From GMQP-bins7 sp963776565 (GTDB lineage: Bacteria; Actinomycetota; Thermoleophilia; Gaiellales; Gaiellaceae), in contig CAVZNF010000004.1 in the NCBI GenBank assembly GCA_963776565.1, positions 248,001 to 312,000 of the forward strand: 64,000 nucleotides of DNA, in the 5' to 3' direction. Shown here piece by piece: positions 17,143-26,237 of the stretch. The notes below the pieces were generated by a model. The model saw nothing but the letters and a program-made list of their open reading frames with translations. It searched no databases and had not been told where the DNA came from. Both the position numbers and the translations under genes were made by a program. Every line of letters begins with the position of its first letter. Position 1 is the first letter of the stretch.

Positions 17143-17869
17143 ATGGGCAACGGAGAACGGTTCTCGGGGAGAGTGGCGCTCGTCACGGGCGGATCGAGCG
17201 GTATCGGCGCCGCCGCCGCGCGTCGACTCCTCGACGAGGGCGCACAAGTCGCCTCGTTCGATCTCGACGCCGAGGCACCCGAAGGCGTGCTCGCCCTCGC
17301 GGGTGACGTGGCTCGGTCCTCCGACGTGGAGGCGGCAGTCGCACAGACTCACGCCCAACTCGGCCCGATCGACGTTCTCGTCTGCTCCGCGGGCGTACCG
17401 GGCGCGTCGCTTCCGACCGTGGACGTCACCGACGAGGAGTGGCGCCGCGTGATGGGCATCAACGCCGACGGCGTCTTCTACTGCAACCGAGCCGTTATCC
17501 CGAGCATGGTCGAGCGCGGCTACGGGCGCATCGTCAACGTCGCCTCGATCGCCGGGAAGGAAGGCAATCCCATGGCCGGTGCCTACTCAGCATCGAAGGC
17601 GGCCGTGATCGCGCATGACGAAGGCGATCGGGAAGGACATCGCGCGAACCGGCGTGATCGTCAACTGCGTCGCGCCGGCCGTGATCGAGACACCGATCCT
17701 CGACGGGATCACGGAGGAGCACATCGGCTACATGGTCGACCGCATCCCGATGGGGCGCATGGGCGAGCCGGAGGAGGTCGCGGCGCTCATCTGCTGGCTC
17801 GCGAGCGAGGAGTGCTCGTTCTCGACCGGAGCGACCTACGACATCTCCGGTGGCCGCGCCGTCTACTGA
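17143..17869 (+). pseudogene. Short-chain dehydrogenase/reductase, frameshifted
   Basis: The N-terminal frame gives a Rossmann SDR with TGGSSGIG (cofactor loop), an LVCSAGV segment, NVASIAG (catalytic Ser) and YSASK (catalytic Tyr and Lys). At 17614 one extra base shifts the frame. The rest (MTKAIGKDIARTGVIVNCVAPAVIETP to the TGA at 17869) continues in another frame, and removing one base restores a normal 241-residue protein. It is the first gene of a four-gene operon and its stop overlaps the FAH gene start. Sequencing error and true decay cannot be told apart here. Confidence 0.85.
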
Positions 17870-18696
17870 TGACGCTCTACGTCCGGATGCGTGGGCCGAA
17901 CGGTGTCGAGCAGGGCACTTTCGAGGATGGCCGTATCGTCACCGCGGATGGCGCAAGCATCACTCCGCTCGAGCCCGACTCGTTTCAGCTGCCAGAGCCG
18001 TACGAGCTGCTGACGCCGCTCGCCGCGCCGGAGATCTGGTGCGCCGGGGTCACCTACGAGCGGTCCCGGGACGCGCGCGTCGAGGAGAGCGCCGTCAAGG
18101 ACGTGTACACGATGGTCTACGACGCGCCGCGACCTGAGCTGTTCATGAAGGATGCCGCGATGCGGCGAACCGTCGCGCCGGGACGGCCGATCGGAATTCG
18201 CAGCGACTCGAGCTGGAACGTCCCCGAGCCTGAGATCGGCGTCGTCCTCGGGACGAACGGACGCATCGCCGGCTACACGATCGGCAACGACGTCTCGTCG
18301 CGCGACATCGAGGGGGCGAACCCGCTCTACCTCCCGCAGGCGAAGATCTACGCCGGCGCATGCTCGTTCGGGCCGGCCGTCTTCGTGCCGGACGGGGCCG
18401 AGCCGCACTTCCACCTGACGCTCCGCGTCACCGACGAGTGGGGGCGCATCGTCTTCGAAGGCGAGTCGTTCACCTCGACGATGCGACGCAGCTTCACCGA
18501 GCTCGTCGAATGGCTGCTTATCGACAATCCCGTCCCGCCGGGGAGTGTCCTGCTGACCGGGACCGGCCTCGTTCCGCCGGACAGCTTTACGCTGCTCCCT
18601 GGCCACTTCGTCGAGATCCACGTCCCCGAGATCGGCACGCTCGTCAACCCCGTCGTCCGTGCCTCCGAGCTGATCGAAAAGGAGCCCGTCCAATGA
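17869..18696 (+). CDS. Fumarylacetoacetate hydrolase family protein, similar to 2-keto-3-deoxy-pentonate dehydratase
   Basis: An intact 275-residue FAH-fold protein. The segment CAGVTYERSRDAR and a downstream VYDAPRPELFMK resemble the KdaD-type 2-dehydro-3-deoxy-D-arabinonate dehydratases; the metal-binding region is WNVPEPEIGVVL and SSRDIEGANPLYLPQAK follows. In oxidative pentose pathways this enzyme yields 2-oxoglutarate semialdehyde, which the next gene type (aldehyde dehydrogenase) would oxidise. The start ATG overlaps the SDR stop and the stop overlaps the aldehyde dehydrogenase ATG. The pathway assignment is inference; the fold is clear. Confidence 0.85.
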   Translation: MTLYVRMRGPNGVEQGTFEDGRIVTADGASITPLEPDSFQLPEPYELLTPLAAPEIWCAGVTYERSRDARVEESAVKDVYTMVYDAPRPELFMKDAAMRRTVAPGRPIGIRSDSSWNVPEPEIGVVLGTNGRIAGYTIGNDVSSRDIEGANPLYLPQAKIYAGACSFGPAVFVPDGAEPHFHLTLRVTDEWGRIVFEGESFTSTMRRSFTELVEWLLIDNPVPPGSVLLTGTGLVPPDSFTLLPGHFVEIHVPEIGTLVNPVVRASELIEKEPVQ

Positions 18697-20156
18697 CCGA
18701 GACGCTGACCGGCGCGCCTGCACGCAATTACATCGGCGGCGAGTGGCGCGAGAGCTCCGCCGGGGAGACCTACGAGAAGCGAAGCCCGTGGCGGCCGTCG
18801 GTCGTTACCGGTGTCTTCCCGGCCTCGACCGCAGATGACGCGCGAGCCGCGATCGAGGCCGCGCATGAGGCCTTCCCGGCGTGGTCGTCCTTGCCCGCTG
18901 GACAGCGCGCCGCGTACTTCACGAAAGCCGCCGCCGCGATCGAGGCCCGCGCCGAGCAGGTCGCGCAGGACATGACGGCCGAGATGGGCAAGCCACTCCG
19001 CGAGGCGCGGATGGAGACATTGCGCGCGGCCGTGATCCTTCGCTACGCGGCGGGAGAGGCATGGCGGCCGATCGGTGAGATGTACGAGCCGTCGGTCGCA
19101 GATCAGCGCTTGTTCACCATCCGCCGAGCGCTGGGCGTCGTCGGGCTCATCACTCCCTGGAACTTTCCGATCGCGATCCCGGTCTGGAAGCTCGCGCCGG
19201 CGCTGATCTACGGCAACACACTCGTGCTCAAGCTCGGGTACGAGGCGCCGCGCACGGGCTGCATGTCGCCGAGTGCTTCGCCGAGGCGGGCCTCCCGCCG
19301 GGGGTCTTGAACGTCCTGACGGGAGCGGGCTCGAAGGTCGGCGCCGAGATCGTCTCGAACACGGGCGTGCGCGCGATCTCGTTCACCGGCTCGGTTCCGG
19401 TCGGCCGCTCGGTCCGCGACGAGGCGACCGCACGCGATTGCCGCGTCCAGCTCGAGCTCGGCGGCCACAACCCGCTGATCGTGACGGCCGCAGCCGAGCT
19501 CGACCGCGCCGTCGAAGCTGCCTACGCAGGCGCTTTCTGGTCGGCGGGCCAGAAGTGCACAGCGACCAGGCGCATCCTCGTCGAGGAGTCGGTGTACGAC
19601 GTGTTCCGCGACAAGCTGCTCGCGCGCGTCGGCGGCCGGCAAGGTCGGCGACCCGGCCGATCCCGAGGTCGAGGTCGGCCCGGTCGTGAACGAGGGTGCG
19701 ATGGAGGACATCCTCGGCGCGATCGATCGCGCGCGCGGCGAGGGCGGCACCGTTCTGGCGGGTGGCGAGCGCGCGGACGACGAGGGCTACCTGATCGCGC
19801 CGACCGTGCTCGAAGGGCTTGCGGACGACGCGGAGCTCTCCTGCGAAGAGGTCTTCGGCCCGGTGACGTCGCTCTACCGGTACGCGTCGTTCGACGAGGC
19901 GATCGAGCGCGCGAACGCCGTGCCCTTCGGGCTCTCCGCATCCATCTTCACGCGAGACCTTCGAGAGACGCAGCGCTTCACGAGCGAGATCCAGGCCGGA
20001 ATCATCCACGTGAACTCGCAGACGGCAGGCGCCGACGTGCATGTGCCGTTCGGCGGCATCAAGGGCTCGGGTTGGGGGCCGCACGAGCAAGGGCGAGCCG
20101 CGATCGAGTTCTACACGGAGACCGTCACGGTCTACCAGGACGCGCCGCTTGCCTGA
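18693..20156 (+). pseudogene. Aldehyde dehydrogenase, two compensating frameshifts
   Basis: Three frames together give a full-length NAD(P) aldehyde dehydrogenase of about 487 residues. They contain ITPWNFPIAIPVWK (cofactor site), LELGGHNPLIV (general-base Glu) and WSAGQKCTATRR (catalytic Cys), ending in FGGIKGSGWGPHEQG. A one-base loss near 19238-19262 and a one-base gain near 19628-19636 disrupt the frame. A semialdehyde dehydrogenase role fits the FAH neighbour. The start has AAGGAG 9 bp upstream and overlaps the FAH stop. The two opposite indels so close together look like assembly noise or early decay. Confidence 0.85.
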
Positions 20157-21094
20157 GGGTCACCGCACTCTGGTTACGGGCGCGCTCGGGTGCCTCGGTG
20201 CATGGACGCTCAAGGCGCTGCTGGACCTCGGGGAGGAGCCCGTCGGGTTCGACCTCGGCTCGGACGACGCGCGGCTGCGGCTCGTTCTGTCGGAGGATCA
20301 GCGCGCACGGGTCACGCTCGTCGAAGGTGACGTGACCGATGCAGCGGCTGTGGGCTCAGCTCTCGACGAGTACGAGATCACGAACGTCGTCCACCTCGCA
20401 GCACTGCAAGTGCCGTTCTGCCGTGCAGATCCCGAGCGCGGCGCCCGCGTGAACGTTCACGGCACCGTCGTCGTGCTCGAGGCGATCAAGGCAAGGCTCA
20501 ACCGGATACGCAGCGCTCGCATACGCCAGCTCGACAGCCGTCTACAACGCCGCCGATCCCTCGCCGGCTCCCGAGACTGGCGGCACCGCGCCGTCGACGC
20601 TCTACGGCGTGTTCAAGCTCGCGAACGAGGGCACGGCTCGCGTCTACTGGAATGACGACGACGTCGCCTCGATCGGGATCCGGCCGTACGTCGTCTACGG
20701 ACCGGGCCGCGACCAGGGGCTCACGTCCGGGCCGTCGCTCGCTATGGAGGCCGCCGCTCGCGGCGACGGTCACACGATCGCGTACGGCGGAACCGCGCAG
20801 TACGACTTCGCGCCCGATGTCGGCCGCGCCTTCGCGCTCGCTGCCCGAGCCGCAGCCGACGGTGCGCACGTCGCGAACTTCCCGGGCGTGCCGTCGACCA
20901 TGCAGGAGGTCGTCGACGCGATCGAGGCCGCCGCGCCGGCCGCCGCAGGCAAGGTCTTCTGGGAGGAGGGGCAGCTGCCGTTCCCGGAGTCGCTCCAGGG
21001 CAACCTCCTCGAGCGTCTCGTCGGCCCGCTTCCGCCCACGCCTCTCGCCGATGGCGTGCGAGCGACGATCGAGCACTTCCGCGCCAGCGCCTGA
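20149..21094 (+). pseudogene. NAD-dependent epimerase/dehydratase, frameshifted
   Basis: An extended SDR starting at TTG 20149, 8 bp inside the aldehyde dehydrogenase end. The first frame gives LVTGALGCLG (NAD-binding GxxGxxG-type loop), DVTD and VVHLAALQVPFC. Near 20491-20512 the frame shifts, and the second frame continues LAYASSTAVYNAA, then the active-site LYGVFK (Tyr and Lys) and RPYVVYGPGRDQG. The restored length is about 315 residues. The substrate is probably a nucleotide sugar or sugar acid. It is the last gene of the operon. Confidence 0.85.
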
Positions 21095-21126
21095 AGAGCT
21101 CCCGCCCTTCGGGTCCACATTGGGCG

Positions 21127-21149
21127 TCAAGCGACAGCACGCTCGCCCA
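21127..21149 (+). repeat. Decayed copy of the directional intergenic repeat
   Basis: TCAAGCGACA followed directly by GCACGCTCGCCCA: both ends of the repeat match with about five central bases missing. It is the leftmost recognisable copy and lies between the epimerase operon and the first array gene. Confidence 0.55.
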
Positions 21150-21217
21150 AGTGAGCGCCCTCTCGTAGGTCGACTTCCGAGAACCCGTGTGGCGATCATC
21201 TGGGAAGCTGCATCGGA

Positions 21218-22057
21218 GTGACCGGCAACGACCTATCACCTCTGCTGGCCGACACGGAGGTGCATTACCTCAGTTCTGAGCACGTTGGCGACGAGCTCAA
21301 GATCGTCATCGGTCACTGCGGCTCGTCCGAAGGTGCGGCGCGGGTCGTCTTCACGGGCGATGCCTGGGCGAATTTCGGAACCGCGGTCGAGACCATCCGG
21401 CTCCTGCAGTTCACGGAGGATTTGCCTCCGCTCTTGGTCGCCGCGGTCGGCTATCGCACCGTTGACATGGACGAGATCGAGTCCTTGCGCACTCGCGACT
21501 TCACTCCTACCGCTCACCCGACTTGGGCCACGGCGGGTGGCGCGAGTCAGTTCTTGGCGTTCCTGCGCGATGAGTTCAAGCCCTGGCTGCAAGAACGCTA
21601 CGACGCCGACACTGATGATTCGATGTTCTTCGGGGACTCGTTGGGCGGTCTGTTTGCCACCTACGTACTCCTGAACGAGCCCACCACGTTTCGTCGCTAC
21701 GGCATCGGAAGTCCGGCGCTCGACTGGGACGACCACTTGATTTTCTCGCGCGAGGCGGAGTACGCGCGAACGCACGACGACCTTCCTGCGAAGGCGTTCT
21801 TCTCAGTCGGCGCCTACGAGAACACGGCGGGCGATGAGCACCGCTTGGCCCAGCTCCCGCCCGAAAGGCGAGGAAATGCGGAACCCGAGAACTACGACTA
21901 CGTCGCTGACACCGAGCGCATGGTCGCCACGCTGCGAAGTCGTGCCTATCCGAGCCTCGAGATCGAGTACGAGCTGCTGCCTCGTGAGTACCACGAGACC
22001 TCGCCGCCCTTGAACCTGTCCCGTTCTCTGCGCTACCTCTTCGACGCGCCTCGCTGA
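21218..22057 (+). CDS. Esterase D/enterochelin esterase-like alpha/beta hydrolase
   Basis: This 279-residue protein starts at GTG 21218. It contains the nucleophile elbow FFGDSLGGLFATYVLL near residue 137 and a C-terminal REYHETSPP segment with the likely catalytic His. This fits the PF00756 esterase family that includes IroE, Fes and S-formylglutathione hydrolase. No signal peptide is visible, so it is probably cytoplasmic. A repeat copy follows its stop by 8 bp. Base composition is a little less GC-rich than the flanking operon. The substrate is unknown. Confidence 0.8.
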   Translation: MTGNDLSPLLADTEVHYLSSEHVGDELKIVIGHCGSSEGAARVVFTGDAWANFGTAVETIRLLQFTEDLPPLLVAAVGYRTVDMDEIESLRTRDFTPTAHPTWATAGGASQFLAFLRDEFKPWLQERYDADTDDSMFFGDSLGGLFATYVLLNEPTTFRRYGIGSPALDWDDHLIFSREAEYARTHDDLPAKAFFSVGAYENTAGDEHRLAQLPPERRGNAEPENYDYVADTERMVATLRSRAYPSLEIEYELLPREYHETSPPLNLSRSLRYLFDAPR

Positions 22058-22064
22058 CCTTCCC

Positions 22065-22092
22065 TCAAGGGACATTTCCGCACGCTCGGGCA
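22065..22092 (+). repeat. Directional intergenic repeat, copy 1
   Basis: Two differences from the consensus (TTTCC for TTCCC, CACG for CACA), followed by a tail containing TCTGTC. It lies between convergent gene ends at 22057 and 22106. Confidence 0.9.
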
Positions 22093-22105
22093 TGCGTCGG
22101 GTCTG

Positions 22106-22569
22106 TCACTCGACGGAGGCGCGGCCGACCTCGAGCCAGCGCCTTGCGATCTCTCCTGAGCTCTTGAAGGGAACATCGAGTTCCTGGAGCGTCCAGCGGA
22201 ACCCGAAGAAATCGTCGAACTGAAGAAATCCTCTCCTGTGTGTTGGTGGAGCGCCGTCCTTCGGCAGTCTCGCTCGGACGGCGTCGATCTCGTCGGCCTC
22301 GAGCCCGAAACAGACCTCGTGCACGGTGCCGGCTGTCGCGTGCCCTGGAAGAGCGCCAGCACGAACTCGTCGCGACGAAGGGCGACCATGCCGACCTCTA
22401 TTCCCGCTGCATCGGCGTCCTCCCAGCCCTTGCCTAGGGGTAGGGTGGCCCATTCGCCCGCAGCTAGCCTGCCCTCCCGAAACAGAAGGTCCATCCCGAA
22501 GAGCCGGCGGTAGGCGTTCTCTGCGGCGCGTAGGTCGGCGACGCAGAGCGCGATGTACTTGCAGAACAC
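22106..22569 (-). pseudogene. VOC-family protein, frameshifted
   Basis: The N-terminal frame from GTG 22569 reads as a VOC domain (YIALCVADLRAAENAYRRLFG, then LPLGKGWEDAD and RRDEFVLALFQGT). Near 22330-22345 the frame shifts. The remainder (TVHEVCFGLEADEIDAVRARL and FFGFRWTLQELDVPF) continues in a second frame to the stop at 22106. The restored protein would be about 154 residues. It occupies one repeat-bounded unit by itself and its start is close to the next repeat. Indel error and pseudogene are both possible. Confidence 0.8.
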
Positions 22570-22638
22570 GGCACTGCCACTCCCTCGCTGTTGGCGGCTC
22601 GAGGATATTCGAGCGCCGGGTGGAGACCGTCGAACCAG

Positions 22639-22666
22639 TCAAGCGACATTCCCGCACAGTCGGGCA
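22639..22666 (+). repeat. Directional intergenic repeat, copy 2
   Basis: One mismatch from the consensus (CAGTCG for CACTCG). AGCGAC at 22642-22647 is matched by GTCGCT at 22673-22678, the clearest case of a foldback enclosing the core and its tail. Confidence 0.92.
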
Positions 22667-22717
22667 TCCGCAGTCGCTACGCCTGATACGAGCTTCAGCT
22701 CTTGGAAGGATGGTCCG

Positions 22718-23473
22718 GTGCCTCGACTCCCGTCAGTTTTCCGTCGCCTCTTGAGGGAGGCGGCCTCTGCGCACCTGAAACAGAGTTGGACGCTGCGTGG
22801 CACCGGACTCGTCTTGCATGCGCCCGATGGGTGTTGGGGACAGATCGTCTTCTCGGGCTCATCTCGCGAACAGGCTGAGCCGCGCCCCTGGACTATCCCC
22901 GAGCACAAGGATGTCGTGGCGGAGTGGCCGATCTTGGAGATGGGGCTCACGGCGGGAACGTGCGCGCCGTACCTCATGCGGGTCGTCAACAAGCTCGATC
23001 CATCAAAGCTGCCCCCGCCTAACTTCGTAGCCGCTCATACGCAGGTCTGCTGGCACGCACCCGTGTGGTTCGCTCAAGCCGCTCGGGTGGCGCCGCCCCC
23101 GTTCGAGATCCCGGAGGGGATATTGATCGGGAACGAATACTGCATTGACGTGGACACGGCGGCGACCTGGCTACCCGGTGCACTCGCCAGGCTCGCAGCA
23201 GCTACCGAAGCACTTTCCTCCAGTCGGGCGATCTACGAGTGGTTGAGCACGCAGCACGGCTCTTCCCCGCTTCGCGACGCCTACCTGCTAGCGCGCCATC
23301 TCCGACTCGACAGTGACCTCGCGTCGTTGGAGGAGCGGGCGCGGAAAGCGGTACAGAAAGAACGTCGCAGGTCACCAAGGCGCGATTGGACGTCGGCCGA
23401 CCGCCAGACCACCTACCCCCAAGACTGGTCGCACGAACGCTTCATGCGCTTCGTCGAGAGCACACCGCCATAA
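22718..23473 (+). CDS. Uncharacterised protein, possibly DUF4304-like
   Basis: About 251 residues from GTG 22718, which has GGAAGGA 7 bp upstream. The frame is open further upstream, but that extension would translate the repeat at 22639-22666. The first 60 residues (FRRLLREAASAHLKQSWTLRGTGL, then GCWGQIVF) resemble the opening of DUF4304-type proteins, and the middle is Trp- and Pro-rich. No catalytic motif or membrane segment is evident. A repeat follows its stop by 14 bp. Confidence 0.65.
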   Translation: MPRLPSVFRRLLREAASAHLKQSWTLRGTGLVLHAPDGCWGQIVFSGSSREQAEPRPWTIPEHKDVVAEWPILEMGLTAGTCAPYLMRVVNKLDPSKLPPPNFVAAHTQVCWHAPVWFAQAARVAPPPFEIPEGILIGNEYCIDVDTAATWLPGALARLAAATEALSSSRAIYEWLSTQHGSSPLRDAYLLARHLRLDSDLASLEERARKAVQKERRRSPRRDWTSADRQTTYPQDWSHERFMRFVESTPP

Positions 23474-23486
23474 CACACTGCACCAC

Positions 23487-23514
23487 TCAGGTGACATTCC
23501 CGAACACTGGCGCA
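23487..23514 (+). repeat. Directional intergenic repeat, copy 3 (GAACACTGG subtype)
   Basis: TCAGGTGACATTCCC followed by GAACACTGGCGCA. The right half differs from the main type in the same way as copies at 24046 and 40560. The tail ends in GGTCGC. Confidence 0.85.
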
Positions 23515-23629
23515 GGCGAGATTCGGTCGCAAGGTCCCGCGTCAGTCTGAGAGCAGCACCTCGTACAGGACTGGCCCAACGGCCCGCGCGAGGCGTGAGA
23601 AGCGGACATGCGCTCAGACAACTGATCCC

Positions 23630-23657
23630 TCAGGGGAATTCCCCGACACTGGCAAGG
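23630..23657 (+). repeat. Directional intergenic repeat, copy 4 (diverged)
   Basis: TCAGGGGAATTCCCC followed by GACACTGGCAAGG. Several differences, but length and order of blocks are kept. It is next to a strong hairpin at 23661. Confidence 0.65.
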
Positions 23658-23660
23658 GCC

Positions 23661-23688
23661 GGCGCGAGCGACCTGAGTCGCTCGCGCC
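23661..23688. terminator. 12-bp perfect hairpin, likely bidirectional terminator
   Basis: GGCGCGAGCGAC, loop CTGA, then the exact complement, followed on the plus strand by GCTTTGTC. It lies between a plus-strand gene ending at 23473 and a minus-strand gene ending at 23706, so it can serve both. Confidence 0.7.
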
Positions 23689-23705
23689 GCTTTGTCCCGA
23701 ACCGA

Positions 23706-23984
23706 TTAACGCTGGATCACATTGTGGACATCGAGGTATTCGATCGAGGGTGGCCCGTCTCCGAAGCCCGCCTCGGTGCGAGCCGCCATCACCTTCTCGC
23801 CCCACGCCTCAGCCTGCTCACGCGAGTCCCATACCTCGAAGACTCGAATCTTTCCGTCATCGCCGACCGCGGCCGCGTGAAACACGCCCCCAGCCGGTGG
23901 GGCGTCGCCGATACCGAGCTTCTCGCGCATCTGGTCGTACTCGCCGGGTGTGATCCCCGTCTTGACGAACCTTGCTGTCGCCAC
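23706..23984 (-). CDS. Dimeric alpha/beta-barrel protein (ABM/monooxygenase-like)
   Basis: Ninety-two residues from GTG 23984, chosen because GAGGAGG lies 5 bp before it; a longer open frame runs back into the repeat at 24046. The sequence (ARFVKTGITPGEYDQMREKLG, then VGDDGKIRVFEVWDSREQAEAW) has the beta-alpha-beta pattern of small dimeric ferredoxin-like proteins such as antibiotic-biosynthesis monooxygenases. No cofactor is needed in that family. The gene fills one repeat-bounded unit. The substrate is unknown. Confidence 0.75.
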   Translation of the reverse strand: MATARFVKTGITPGEYDQMREKLGIGDAPPAGGVFHAAAVGDDGKIRVFEVWDSREQAEAWGEKVMAARTEAGFGDGPPSIEYLDVHNVIQR

Positions 23985-24045
23985 ACCAACCTCCTCGCTA
24001 GACGCCTCGACATTACTCCAACGTGGCGCGTCGAACTCGCCCCGC

Positions 24046-24073
24046 TCAGATGTCATCGCCGAACACTGGCGCA
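24046..24073 (+). repeat. Directional intergenic repeat, copy 5 (GAACACTGG subtype)
   Basis: TCAGATGTCATCGCC followed by GAACACTGGCGCA. The left half is diverged and the right half is identical to copy 3. CGCC/GGCG can pair across the GAACACT loop. Confidence 0.75.
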
Positions 24074-24105
24074 CAGCGGCGACCTATCCCCAGTTGCAGG
24101 ACGAA

Positions 24106-25080
24106 TCAGTCGCGCTCGAGAACGTGTGAAAGCCACTCCAGCGCGACCTGGTAGCGCTCGTTCGCGCGACCGCCGTGGTTGCCGGGGTTCTCTCTGTACT
24201 CGTGCGCGATGCCCGCTTCGTGGAGGTAGTGGCTGAGCAGGCGGTGACCCCAGTGGAGGTTGTAGTCGTCGGCGGAGCCTGCATCGAGCAGGATGCCGGA
24301 CAGCTGCCTGAGGTTCTCGAGACGCTCGTGCACGTTGACAACCGGGTCGAAGGCGAGCCAGCGGTCCCAGACCTCCTGGATCAGTTCGCCACTGGGCCAG
24401 GCCACAGGCAGGTCGACGTAGAAGGGCGGGCGATCCGGATTAGGTGAATACGTCGCCGAGTAGTCGTAGACGAGCTGCGACCAGACGTTCCCCTCTATCG
24501 GGCCGTTGGGCTCCTCTGGCCAAATGCTGTCGAAGAACTTGTACGGCATGAACTTGTGGGTCATGTCGAGGAACGAGTCGCCCGAGAGCATGGCCAGCGC
24601 TCCGAAGACGTCCGGGTTGCGCGAGGCGACGTTCCAGGCGCCGAAGCCTCCGGACGAGAACCCGAACACGCCTCGGCTTCGCCCATCGGGGATGGTCCGA
24701 TACGTGGCGTCGACAGCAGGGACGACGTCGTGCAGCACGTACTGCTCGAAGTTGCCGGTCACCGGTGAGTCCACCCACTGTCCGCAGCCGTAGCGCGAGT
24801 TGCCGTCAGGGATGGCCACGATCATCGGCGGCACCCCCAAGCGGCCGAACACCGGGTCGAGCACGTCTTCGATTGGCGGGTGCCACCGCTGTCCATCCGT
24901 GTCCGGTGTCAGCACTTGCGCGGCGGTCTCGCCGAACGCATGTAACAGGTAGGCCGTCGGATACAGTCGATCCGACTCCTCGTAGCCCGGTGGCAGATAG
25001 ACGAACAGATCCCGTTCGCTCGGATCACCCAGCAGGTTTGCTGCTAGATGCGAGCTGTCGAGCCTCGAGTGAACGATCAC
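24106..25080 (-). CDS. Esterase D-like alpha/beta hydrolase
   Basis: A 324-residue protein from GTG 25080, preceded by AGGAGG. It contains RDLFVYLPPGYEES, the nucleophile elbow GVFGFSSGGFGAWNVA near residue 145, and YRENPGNHGGRANERY near the C-terminus with the probable catalytic His. This is the PF00756 esterase family, as for the gene at 21218, but with low direct similarity. No signal peptide is seen. It occupies its own repeat-bounded unit. The substrate may be a feruloyl, siderophore or S-formyl ester; nothing here decides it. Confidence 0.85.
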   Translation of the reverse strand: MIVHSRLDSSHLAANLLGDPSERDLFVYLPPGYEESDRLYPTAYLLHAFGETAAQVLTPDTDGQRWHPPIEDVLDPVFGRLGVPPMIVAIPDGNSRYGCGQWVDSPVTGNFEQYVLHDVVPAVDATYRTIPDGRSRGVFGFSSGGFGAWNVASRNPDVFGALAMLSGDSFLDMTHKFMPYKFFDSIWPEEPNGPIEGNVWSQLVYDYSATYSPNPDRPPFYVDLPVAWPSGELIQEVWDRWLAFDPVVNVHERLENLRQLSGILLDAGSADDYNLHWGHRLLSHYLHEAGIAHEYRENPGNHGGRANERYQVALEWLSHVLERD

Positions 25081-25146
25081 GAGTCCTCCTGGCCGCGGTT
25101 TGCGAGGATCCTAAGGCGCTCGACCTCTAGACACCGGTCGGGGCGC

Positions 25147-25174
25147 TCAAGGGACATTCCCGCACGCTCGGGAG
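25147..25174 (+). repeat. Directional intergenic repeat, copy 6
   Basis: Left half identical to consensus; right half CGCACGCTCGGGAG. It lies 33 bp from the 3' end of the TolB-like gene. Confidence 0.9.
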
Positions 25175-25206
25175 GCGGGAGTGATGTCCCGTCCGACGCT
25201 CGTCCG

Positions 25207-26134
25207 CTAGTCCGTTGGGGCAGCCGACACGTCGTTGACGTCTCCGTCGGGCGAGGAGTAGAGCAGCGATACGTGCGAGCCGTCCGTGTCCATCCTGTAC
25301 AGGGCGAAGGGCGTGGACACTGGCGAGAATGTGTAACGAGTGAAGAGGATCGTTTTGCCGTCGGGTGACCATGACGGGGTGGAAGTCGGCAGCGCTGTCG
25401 TCCTTGGTGAGCTGCTCCAGATCGCTGCCATCGGAGTTGACGACGAAGATGTGCGAGTCACCGCTCCCCGGCTGAACCGTCCCTTTCCCGTCGTTGAACA
25501 CGATCCGCGTGTCGTCTGGTGACCACCACGGGGTGCCCGGCACGCATCGTGTCCGGGGTGACTTCGTGCTCGCCTGTGCCGTCCACATTCACGGTCCAGA
25601 CTGCGCTCAGTTCGGGCTCACCATTCCTGATGCGAAGGAAGACGAGCTGCTTTCCGTCGTGTGAGTACTGGGGTGATTCGTCGTACTCCTTGTCGGTATT
25701 CGGGTTGGTGGTCACCTTCGCGACCGATTCGTCGGCGAGCGACACGATTTGAATGTCACCGCCGATCTGCATCGCGAGATGGCTTCCATCCGGAGACCAG
25801 CTCGGGTAGTTACCGTTTGCCTCAAGTTTCGTGAGCCCCGTTCCGTCGGGGGCAATCGTGTACACGTGCGTGCTGTCTTCCTCGCCGGCCGTAAAGACGA
25901 TCCTCGATGCGTCCGTGACCAGGCTGGAGACGAGACCTCCGTGTCGGTCAGCTGGCGGACATCGCTTCCGTCCTCCGCGGCTGTGTAGAGCGGCCCCGGT
26001 TCACCTCGAAACGCGAGGCGACCGTCTGCCGCCTCCTCGCTTCCCCCGCAGCCGGCGAGGAAGCCCGCGCCGATCGCCGCGGCGAACACGACCCATAGCT
26101 GCGCTCTGACGTTCCTAGTCCTGGTTCTGTGCAC
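25207..26134 (-). pseudogene. TolB-like beta-propeller lipoprotein, several frameshifts
   Basis: The start region (GTG 26134) encodes a lipoprotein signal, VVFAAAIGAGFLAGCGG, with the lipobox Cys. Four reading frames then supply WD40/TolB-type blades with repeated WSPDG motifs: LAFRGEPGPLYTAAEDGSD, then NYPSWSPDGSHLAM and YSHDGKQLVFLRI, then WSPDDTRIVF, then PSWSPDGKTILFTRY. Shifts occur near 25920, 25520 and 25370. The restored protein would be about 308 residues and surface-anchored. This many breaks suggest a non-functional gene or a poorly assembled stretch. Confidence 0.8.
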
Positions 26135-26174
26135 CGGCGGCGAGCGTAATGGAGGCCCTCGTCGCTCGCCCGCC

Positions 26175-26202
26175 TCCAGCGAAATTCCGGCACAGTCGCG
26201 CA
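26175..26202 (+). repeat. Directional intergenic repeat, copy 7 (diverged)
   Basis: TCCAGCGAAATTCC followed by GGCACAGTCGCGCA. It lies 36 bp from the GntR gene stop. Confidence 0.75.
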
Positions 26203-26237
26203 GACCGACGACGCCTCGCCCGTAGGTTCGAAGGCCG

